This document shows positions 55,201 to 62,058 of a stretch of 64,000 nt of DNA, piece after piece. The position numbers were made by a program, and so were the translations under genes. The stretch lies in the NCBI RefSeq assembly GCF_014202295.1, contig NZ_JACHGM010000001.1:372001-436000 (forward strand). The letters are read 5' to 3'. Each line of letters starts with the position of its first letter. Positions within the stretch are counted from its first letter, which is position 1. The notes under the pieces were generated by a model that did not search any database, had not been told where the DNA came from, and was given only the letters and a program-made list of their open reading frames with translations. Source of the DNA: Borreliella afzelii. GTDB lineage: Bacteria; Spirochaetota; Spirochaetia; Borreliales; Borreliaceae.

Positions 55201-55839
55201 TTAATTTATATTTTTTAAAATATAAACACTATTTGAAATTCCAGGCGATAAAACTAAAAAAAGATCATTAATAAGCTTGTTTCTAACTTGAATATTTGAA
55301 ACATCCCCCAAAAGTTCTATTTTATATCCTTTAGAAGAATTCTTGACTACTTTAAAAAAATGAACAACCTCGGTGTAATCACAATTGCTCAACTCTCCAA
55401 TAACTTTATTTATTAAATTATCAAATATTTTTTTACGCTCTTTTTTTTCTAAATTTTTAATCTTTGAAGATCTTCCTTCAATTTTATTTAATTTAGCAAA
55501 AAATTTTTCTATCCCGTTTTGAAAGTTAATATTTTTAATAATAACTTTAAATTCAAAGCCCTTAGAAATATTTTTTTTATCTACTATTTCATATCTTAGA
55601 TTATTAAAAAACAAAGGATAAAAAATAAAATCGTCTTTTGCTTGAGATTTTAACCCAAAAATCTTTGCTCTTAGATCATCATCACTTGGAATATTTAAAT
55701 GGTCAAAAAATATTTCAGGACTACTTTGAAAATTTTTAATAGAATCAAGAAACTCTATTAAAACAATTTCCGCTAATCTAGATTCAGACCTACAAGATAA
55801 AAAACAAAACAATACAATCCAACTTAATTTTTGCCTCAT
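55201..55839 (-). CDS. Putative lipoprotein, function unknown
   Basis: A 212-residue protein with a signal (MRQKLSWIVLFCFLSC) whose FLSC is a likely lipobox. The mature region is Lys- and Asn-rich, mixed helix and strand, with a central KIEGRSSKIKNLEKKERKKI segment. No family is recognised. It lies 3 bp after holA and may be its operon partner. It ends facing uvrC across an 88-bp AT-rich gap. Confidence 0.7.
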   Translation of the reverse strand: MRQKLSWIVLFCFLSCRSESRLAEIVLIEFLDSIKNFQSSPEIFFDHLNIPSDDDLRAKIFGLKSQAKDDFIFYPLFFNNLRYEIVDKKNISKGFEFKVIIKNINFQNGIEKFFAKLNKIEGRSSKIKNLEKKERKKIFDNLINKVIGELSNCDYTEVVHFFKVVKNSSKGYKIELLGDVSNIQVRNKLINDLFLVLSPGISNSVYILKNIN

Positions 55840-55842
55840 ACA

Positions 55843-56832
55843 TTAAAAATTAAATTTTGATTCCGAGAAGCAATGCATTAAAAAATTATTATTAAGCTTT
55901 AAGATTGAAAATATTAAAAAATATGACAAATTTTGATGAATATTTTTAGAATAAATTCTCAAATATAAATCAAACTTATATAAAATTTTCAAAACAATTT
56001 TTATTTCTGAAATTGAATAATTTTTAACCCCTACTCTATAAATTTTATTTAATGAAAAAAAGATTTTATTTTTATTCAATGCACTCTGCAAGCTTCCAAA
56101 TACATTATAATCTATTTGCACCTTTAATAATCTTTTAAATTGCCAAATAAGACTCATCAAAACATTAAGCAAATCTTCTCCCTGATCCAAAATAGACTTA
56201 ATCTTTATCAAAGAATGAGCCATATCTTTTCTTAAAATTGAATTAAATAAAGAAAAAGTGTTTTCAAAACGAACAAAACTAATCCAAGAAGTTATATCTT
56301 CCTCATCAATAATGTTATTCTTGGCAAAAAGCGCAAAAGAATCTATATAAAATTTCAAAATTTTAGTATCTGAATTTAACATTAAAAGCATTAAATTTAT
56401 TGCAGAATCTGTAATTTTAATATTAAGATTAGAAAAATTTCTTTTTACAAATGTAAATTTGTCATCATCAGAAATTTCATAAAAAACTTTTTTTATAAAC
56501 TTAAGCTTATTTTTAAAATCAATATTACATGTATTACTATTAGAAACAAAAATAACAGTTTTATTGCTAGACTTTAAAATTGCATTACATACTAGTTCTA
56601 AATCTTTTCCTGCTTTTAAAAGTTCAGACTCATAAACAATAAAAATTTCTTTTTCTGAAAAAAAAGACCTAGAAAACAGTTTTTCAACAAATCCCACAAC
56701 TGAGATTTCTGACAAAAAAATTTTAGTAACTGAAACTTTTGATTTAAAAGCATCCATCTTGATTAAAAGCTCTTTCAAATAAGCTTCTTTTAAACCTTGC
56801 TCACTGCCTAACAATAAATAAACCACTTGCAT
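55843..56832 (-). CDS. holA: DNA polymerase III delta subunit
   Basis: Clamp-opening subunit of the clamp loader. The 329 residues have the delta pattern: VVYLLLGSEQGLKEAYLKEL at the start, FSRSFFSEKEIFIVYESELLK near 75, VIFVSNSNTC near 105, and the helical C-terminal collar region with SLIWQFKRLLKVQ. The ATG at 56832 is preferred to the TTG one codon earlier. Sequence is divergent from E. coli HolA, as is usual for this family. It is divergent from the glycosyltransferase gene. Confidence 0.88.
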   Translation of the reverse strand: MQVVYLLLGSEQGLKEAYLKELLIKMDAFKSKVSVTKIFLSEISVVGFVEKLFSRSFFSEKEIFIVYESELLKAGKDLELVCNAILKSSNKTVIFVSNSNTCNIDFKNKLKFIKKVFYEISDDDKFTFVKRNFSNLNIKITDSAINLMLLMLNSDTKILKFYIDSFALFAKNNIIDEEDITSWISFVRFENTFSLFNSILRKDMAHSLIKIKSILDQGEDLLNVLMSLIWQFKRLLKVQIDYNVFGSLQSALNKNKIFFSLNKIYRVGVKNYSISEIKIVLKILYKFDLYLRIYSKNIHQNLSYFLIFSILKLNNNFLMHCFSESKFNF

Positions 56833-56888
56833 CAAAGTAAATTATAATCCAAGTACCAAATATATTATACTTAAGCTAGGAGGAGAAT

Positions 56889-58037
56889 ATGAAAGTTGCA
56901 ATATTTACAGATACGTATATCCCAGAAAAAAATGGAGTAGCAACGTCAATAAAGCAAATTAAAGAAGGATTTGAAAAAAATGGTTATGAAGTGTACATAT
57001 TTTGTCCAAAATCCAAAAAATCTTTAAACGAAAAAAACGTTTACAGATGCTCATCTATTCAAATAAATAAAAAACTAGATGCTGTAATAGCTTTTCCCAA
57101 CAAAAGAAAAATATTTAAAATAATACAAAGCTATAAACCAGACATCATTCATACTCACTCCGAGTTTTCTATGGGAAAAATTGGAAAACAAATTGCATTA
57201 AAACAAAACATACCAATAGTTCACACAAGCCATACAATGTGGGATTATTATTTGCATTACTTAGGAATTTTTAAATACTTTATTAAACCCGACAAAATGA
57301 TGCAAAAACATTATAATAAAATAAAACATTTTATTTACCCATCAAGCAAAGCAAAAGAGAGATATTTTCAACTATCAAATAATTCTAACTATAGAATAAT
57401 TCCAAATGGCGTTGATAGAAAGCTTTTCATAAAAACTCTAAGCAAAGAAAAAAAAGATGAAATTTTAAAAAAGCATAATATAAAGCAAACAGACAAAATA
57501 ATCATATTTGTTGGAAGAATAAATAAAGAAAAAAACATAAATTTATTAGTAATACATTTAAAAGACCTTTTAATACAAAATAAAAATTATAAACTTATCA
57601 TTATTGGCAAAGGAAGTGAAGAAAAGGAAATAAAAAATTTTAGCATCAAACATGGACTTGAAAAACAAATATTGCTAATAGGAACAATTCCGTGGGAAGA
57701 AATATGCTATTACTATAAAATTTCTGATATCTTTGCTAGTCTATCAAGAAGCGAAGTATATCCAATGACAGTAATAGAAGCATTAACCGCTGGGATACCT
57801 GCTATTTTAATAAATGATTTTATATATAAAGACGTAATAAAAGAAGGGATAAATGGATTCTTAATAAAAAAGTACGAAAACTTATCTCAGTACATAGACA
57901 AAGTAATAAAAGATGATAAAACACTAAAAATATTTAAACAAAATGCGAAAAAATACTCTACTAAATTTTCAAGTCATTTTTTTACAAAAAAAATTGAAAA
58001 TTATTACTCAGAAATTATTGCAAGAAAAAATCATTAA
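56889..58037 (+). CDS. GT4-family glycosyltransferase (monogalactosyl-diacylglycerol synthase)
   Basis: A 382-residue GT-B enzyme of the GT4 family. It starts with IFTDTYIPEKNGVATSIKQIKEG, has HTHSEFSMGKIG and the nucleotide-sugar-binding FVGRINKEKNINLLV near residue 205, with EALTAGIPAI near 305. From position it is B31 BB0454, shown to make monogalactosyl diacylglycerol, a major envelope lipid of Borrelia. A strong AGGAGGAG site precedes the ATG. It overlaps the mscS 3' end by 4 bp in a convergent arrangement. Confidence 0.88.
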   Translation: MKVAIFTDTYIPEKNGVATSIKQIKEGFEKNGYEVYIFCPKSKKSLNEKNVYRCSSIQINKKLDAVIAFPNKRKIFKIIQSYKPDIIHTHSEFSMGKIGKQIALKQNIPIVHTSHTMWDYYLHYLGIFKYFIKPDKMMQKHYNKIKHFIYPSSKAKERYFQLSNNSNYRIIPNGVDRKLFIKTLSKEKKDEILKKHNIKQTDKIIIFVGRINKEKNINLLVIHLKDLLIQNKNYKLIIIGKGSEEKEIKNFSIKHGLEKQILLIGTIPWEEICYYYKISDIFASLSRSEVYPMTVIEALTAGIPAILINDFIYKDVIKEGINGFLIKKYENLSQYIDKVIKDDKTLKIFKQNAKKYSTKFSSHFFTKKIENYYSEIIARKNH

Positions 58038-58876
58038 TATAATTTATCAAAAGGTATAAAACAAATTGGAAACTTAATTTTCATATCTAATAAAACACTT
58101 TGAATAGACTCACCAATAAAATATTTAAAATCCCAAAAAGCCTCTGTATTGACAAAAAATCGAACCTGCACGATTATATAACAAGGGGTATATTTTTCAA
58201 CAATAAGAGTAGGAAAACAAGCCTCAACATTAAATTTCTCATTATTGAAAATCATTAAATCCTCTATTTTATCTTTTAATAAACCAATATTTGTATCATG
58301 GGGGACTTGAAAAGAAAACACAACTCTTCTTCTAGGATTTGCTGAAAAATTAACAACAAAATTGGATGTAAGCTTACTGTTTGGAATTTTAACAATTGCT
58401 TCGTTAAATGTTTTAAGTGTAGTAAAAAAGATTTGGACATTCTCAACCAAGCCTTCAACATCGCCACATTTAATATGATCTCCACACTTAAAAAACTTAG
58501 AATTCAAAACAATAAATCCACTAACAAAATTAGATAAAATGCCTTGAGCAGCAAGCCCAATAGCAAGCCCTAATGATCCAAATACAGCAATAATAGATGT
58601 TGTAGGCACCCCAAGATATGGCAATATTATTAAAACAATAACAAAATCTGTAAATATTTTGAAAAAAGATTTTAAAAAATTGAAAACTGTAGCCTCTAAC
58701 TTCTCCTCTAATTTAGACTTTTCCAAAGTCTTAAATAAGATTTTTCCAATTTTCTTAACTATTAACTTTAAAAAATACCACAGCGCTATAGCAATCGAAA
58801 CTTTCAAGCCATAACCTATCATACTCTCAAGAATATGATTAAAATAATCTTTAAATATGAAAAACTCCTTAAACAA
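58034..58876 (-). CDS. mscS: MscS-family mechanosensitive channel
   Basis: Small-conductance mechanosensitive channel that protects against osmotic downshock. The 280 residues have three N-terminal hydrophobic helices, the pore-lining helix with GSLGLAIGLAAQGILSNFVSG, the beta domain (GDHIKCGDVEGLVENVQIFFTTLKTF) and the C-terminal cytoplasmic vestibule region with NPRRRVVFSFQVPHD. Length fits E. coli MscS. The following 211-bp gap to the ChrA gene shows no other gene. Confidence 0.93.
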   Translation of the reverse strand: MFKEFFIFKDYFNHILESMIGYGLKVSIAIALWYFLKLIVKKIGKILFKTLEKSKLEEKLEATVFNFLKSFFKIFTDFVIVLIILPYLGVPTTSIIAVFGSLGLAIGLAAQGILSNFVSGFIVLNSKFFKCGDHIKCGDVEGLVENVQIFFTTLKTFNEAIVKIPNSKLTSNFVVNFSANPRRRVVFSFQVPHDTNIGLLKDKIEDLMIFNNEKFNVEACFPTLIVEKYTPCYIIVQVRFFVNTEAFWDFKYFIGESIQSVLLDMKIKFPICFIPFDKLY

Positions 58877-59099
58877 ACTAAACTTTCCTTCTAAGCTTTA
58901 CATAAATTAATTGAATTATATCACAAAAACAAAACAAACCTTTCCAATAGAAAACCTCTAGTTAAAACAATATATCAATGTTTTAAAGCTACAATAAAGC
59001 ATGTTTTCATCATCACTGTTCAACAACAAAATACACATTACAAGAACATTTGTGGTAAAATTAGTATGCTAAAGATTTTTACTAAATTTGACAAAACAA

Positions 59100-59693
59100 A
59101 TGCATAAAAAGAAGCAAAAAAAAATATATGAAATTCTGGACTTGTTTTTACTTGTCTTTAAAACAACAACTCTTACAATTGGCGGAGGATTAATAATTAT
59201 ATCTGAGCTTAAAAAAATACTTGTTAAAAAAAGAAAAATAATATCAGAAGACGATTTTAACAAAATATTAGCAACATCAAATGTTATTCCTGGGGTTACA
59301 GCAGTTAATTTTGTGTTTCTAATAGGAAGAAAATTTGGGGGTTTCCCATGCGCACTTTTACTCGTTGTTGCCGGAATTTTACCTTCCATTATTGCAATAA
59401 TAATGGTTTTCCTTTACCTGGAATTAATGCCAGATAGCATATATGTTAAAAAATTTCTAGAAGGTGCAAAAATATCTTCAATTATCATAATGTTAACAGT
59501 TGTTTTAAAATTTTCAAAAAAAATGTTAAATAATTCTATAATAAAATGGACAATATGTTTTCTTGTAATTTTTGCAATTTTTAAATTAAAAATAAGAATA
59601 TCATATATTCTGCTAATATTCTTTTTAATATACACATTAAAATATATAACAATAAAAAAAATATTAACTAAACAGAAAAAGGATAGAAGTTGA
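59100..59693 (+). CDS. chrA: ChrA-family transporter, N-terminal-type half
   Basis: A single CHR domain of 197 residues with about five or six membrane helices. The family motifs are LTIGGGLIIISELKK and VIPGVTAVNFVFLIGRKFGG. Together with the next gene it forms the two-part (short-chain) version of the chromate transporter ChrA; the native substrate is unknown. The ATG at 59100 is preferred; a TTG at 59088 is in frame. It starts the plus-strand unit that runs into rpoN. Confidence 0.85.
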   Translation: MHKKKQKKIYEILDLFLLVFKTTTLTIGGGLIIISELKKILVKKRKIISEDDFNKILATSNVIPGVTAVNFVFLIGRKFGGFPCALLLVVAGILPSIIAIIMVFLYLELMPDSIYVKKFLEGAKISSIIIMLTVVLKFSKKMLNNSIIKWTICFLVIFAIFKLKIRISYILLIFFLIYTLKYITIKKILTKQKKDRS

Positions 59694-60223
59694 TTTTAAT
59701 AAATTTATTAATTACATTTTTAAAAATCGGATTATTAAATTTCGGAGGTGGCAATGGAATTGCAGCAATAATAAACAATGAAATAATTAATAATAAACAC
59801 TGGATAACAAAAGAAGAATTTGTCAATATGATTACAATATCAAGAATAACCCCCGGACCTATTGCCACAAACATAGCAACATACGTTGGAATGAAAACTG
59901 CAGGAATTGCGGGGGCAATAATTGCTACTGTAGCATTAATAACAGCTCCAATAATAATAATGGTTATAATCCTCCTAATGCTACACAAAATCGGCTTTTT
60001 AAGTTATTGTCTAGAAAATCTAAAACCTATTATTGTTGCACTGTGGATAATTACAATAATCATTTTGCTCGAAAACACATATTTAAAGATAGAAAACGAC
60101 AAAACAGAGTTTTTAAGAACATTGACTATTGTGGGAATTAATTTTTTTATTTTATTTTTTTATAATAAAATAGGCCCAGCATTAATAATTATACTTAGCG
60201 GTTTTTTTTATACATTAATATAA
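59690..60223 (+). CDS. chrA: ChrA-family transporter, C-terminal-type half
   Basis: A second CHR domain of 177 residues, with LNFGGGNGIAAIINNEI and RITPGPIATNIATYVG, both typical, and several hydrophobic helices. The start is TTG overlapping the stop of the first half (TTGA), so the two are translationally coupled and probably form a heterodimer. Two bases separate it from the rpoN start. Confidence 0.85.
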   Translation: MILINLLITFLKIGLLNFGGGNGIAAIINNEIINNKHWITKEEFVNMITISRITPGPIATNIATYVGMKTAGIAGAIIATVALITAPIIIMVIILLMLHKIGFLSYCLENLKPIIVALWIITIIILLENTYLKIENDKTEFLRTLTIVGINFFILFFYNKIGPALIIILSGFFYTLI

Positions 60224-60225
60224 AT

Positions 60226-61485
60226 ATGATTAAACAAAAATTAAAATTATCTCAAAATTTAAACTCAATTCAAATACAAACAATAAAATTATTAAGTCTT
60301 AATAAAAAAGAATTAACACAGCTTATATTAGAAGAAATCGAAAATAACGAATGCCTAAAAATAGACTCAAATAAAATATTTTTTGAAACATTAAAAACAT
60401 ATAGATTTAAAAAGGTTTTTTATAAAGAAGATAATATGATAAAAAATCAACACGACATAGCGCTTGAAAAAACACAAACAAACATTTCTTTAAAAGAACA
60501 CCTTTTGCTACAATTAAGAATTCAAAGAATAAACGAAGATGAACTTAAAATAGGTGAAATATTAATAAACAATCTAAACAACAAAGGCTTTCATATAATA
60601 AACCCTTACGATCTTTTTAAAAAGGAAGAAAAAGAAAAAGTAAAAAAAATAATTGAACTTATTCAAAAATTTGATCCAATAGGAATTTGTGTCCCCAATA
60701 TAATAGAATCGTTAATTTTACAAGCAAAGCATCATAAATTAGAAAGTAATATTATTAAAATTCTTGAAAAAGCAGAACTTCTTGAAAAAACTCAAGAAAA
60801 GTTAAAAGAAGAGCTCAAAATAAGAAGTAAAGAATTTAACACAGCTTTAGAAATTATAAGACAAAAGCTCAATCCCAACCCAACATTCGAATTTAAAGAC
60901 CCAGAAGACACTAATTTTTATGTTGATCCAGATATATTAATAATAAACCACAATAACAAATTTAAGATTAAAATCAAAGAAGTTAACATCTTTAAAAAAG
61001 AACTTAAAAGAACAAATGAAAATCCTCAAAAACAAAAAAAAGCAAAATGGTTAATCGAATCATTGAGATATAGAGACGAAATACTTGCAAAAATAGGAAT
61101 AGCTATATACACATTGCAAAAAGAATTTTTAAGAAGAGGTTTTAAAAGCTTAAGACCAATGAACTTGAGCATTTTGTCAGAAAAAATCAATGTATCAAAA
61201 TCAACAATATCAAGAGCAATAAAAAATAAATATTTAAAATGCGAATGGGGTACCATATTAATCAAAGAGCTCTTTAGCTCTGTTGGTGGAGCAAAAACAA
61301 ATGAATTTTCAAAATTAAGCATTAAAATAACGGTAAAAAAGTTGCTAGAAGTAAATAAAAAGATGTCAGATAAAGCAATTTCTGCTATACTAAAATCCAA
61401 AGGAATCTCTATTTCTAGAAGAACAGTAAACAAGTATAGAAATGAATTGAAATCTGAGAAAGGAAGAATATATTATGGAACCTAA
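60226..61485 (+). CDS. rpoN: RNA polymerase sigma-54 factor
   Basis: Alternative sigma factor requiring an AAA+ activator; in Borrelia it works with Rrp2 to switch on rpoS in the tick-to-mammal transition. The 419 residues have a Gln/Leu-rich region I (KLKLSQNLNSIQIQTIKLL), a core-binding region (about 100-250), a helix-turn-helix with MNLSILSEKINVSKSTISRAI near 320 and the RpoN box SRRTVNKYR at 397-405. It is about 60 residues shorter than E. coli RpoN, mainly in region II. It lies 2 bp after the ChrA genes and overlaps hpf by 11 bp. Confidence 0.97.
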   Translation: MIKQKLKLSQNLNSIQIQTIKLLSLNKKELTQLILEEIENNECLKIDSNKIFFETLKTYRFKKVFYKEDNMIKNQHDIALEKTQTNISLKEHLLLQLRIQRINEDELKIGEILINNLNNKGFHIINPYDLFKKEEKEKVKKIIELIQKFDPIGICVPNIIESLILQAKHHKLESNIIKILEKAELLEKTQEKLKEELKIRSKEFNTALEIIRQKLNPNPTFEFKDPEDTNFYVDPDILIINHNNKFKIKIKEVNIFKKELKRTNENPQKQKKAKWLIESLRYRDEILAKIGIAIYTLQKEFLRRGFKSLRPMNLSILSEKINVSKSTISRAIKNKYLKCEWGTILIKELFSSVGGAKTNEFSKLSIKITVKKLLEVNKKMSDKAISAILKSKGISISRRTVNKYRNELKSEKGRIYYGT

Positions 61486-61768
61486 AATTCAAGCAGTTAA
61501 TTATAACTTAAATGAGAGTGAAAAAATTTTTATTCTCAAAAAGCTAGAAAAATTTGATACTCATATCAAAAAACATGTAGAAAATTTAAAAATTACAATC
61601 AAAAAAGAACATGAACTTTTTGAATTCGACGCACATATTCACTTTAATTGGGGGAAAAGAATACATATAAGAGAAGCTGGAAAAATACTTCTCACCCTTA
61701 TTGATAGCGCAATAGGAACACTTTACAAAACAGCAACTAAAGAAAAAGAAAAGAAAAACAACAAATAA
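61475..61768 (+). CDS. hpf: Short ribosome hibernation promoting factor (HPF/YfiA family)
   Basis: A 97-residue protein of the short HPF type: IQAVNYNLNESEKIFILKKLEKFDTHIKKH, then KITIKKEHELFEFDAHIHF and REAGKILLTLIDSAIGTL, ending in a Lys-rich tail. HPF inactivates ribosomes under nutrient stress. It overlaps rpoN by 11 bp; the rpoN-hpf pair is widely conserved. The length fits the short form that pairs with RMF in gammaproteobacteria, but no RMF gene is seen here. Confidence 0.92.
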   Translation: MEPKIQAVNYNLNESEKIFILKKLEKFDTHIKKHVENLKITIKKEHELFEFDAHIHFNWGKRIHIREAGKILLTLIDSAIGTLYKTATKEKEKKNNK

Positions 61769-61780
61769 GATAAGTAAAAA

Positions 61781-62056
61781 ATGCAAGAAGTAGAAATTGA
61801 GATAATAAATAAAGATGGGATACATTCAAGATCAGCAAACATCATTTCTGAATTCGCAAATAAACACTCTTCGTGTGATATAAAAATAACAACAAAAGAT
61901 GGTAGAAAAGCTGACGCAAAGTCTACAATCGAAATTATCATATTAGGAATAGTATACAAAGAAAAAGTAAAAATAACTGTCATCGGGAAAAAAGAAAAAC
62001 TGACAATTAAAAATTTGTTAAACTTACTAAAATATAATTTTTTAAAAGAGCTTTAA
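61781..62056 (+). CDS. ptsH: HPr-type phosphocarrier protein (NPr-like)
   Basis: A 91-residue PTS phosphocarrier. The active site reads GIHSRSAN with phospho-acceptor His15 and Arg17, one of the usual GIHARPA positions changed (Pro to Ser at 18). Ser48 in ADAKSTIEI corresponds to regulatory Ser46. It follows hpf by 12 bp and precedes the antiporter-EIIA gene by 2 bp. Borrelia has a separate HPr beside Enzyme I elsewhere, so this copy looks like an NPr serving the linked EIIA domain; that role is inferred. Confidence 0.9.
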   Translation: MQEVEIEIINKDGIHSRSANIISEFANKHSSCDIKITTKDGRKADAKSTIEIIILGIVYKEKVKITVIGKKEKLTIKNLLNLLKYNFLKEL

Positions 62057-62058
62057 AA

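Noticed and set aside
59668-59988. Antisense hydrophobic frames opposite the ChrA genes and the antiporter.
   Set aside because: Hydrophobic membrane genes rich in Ile codons produce hydrophobic antisense frames; no start signals and no family match.
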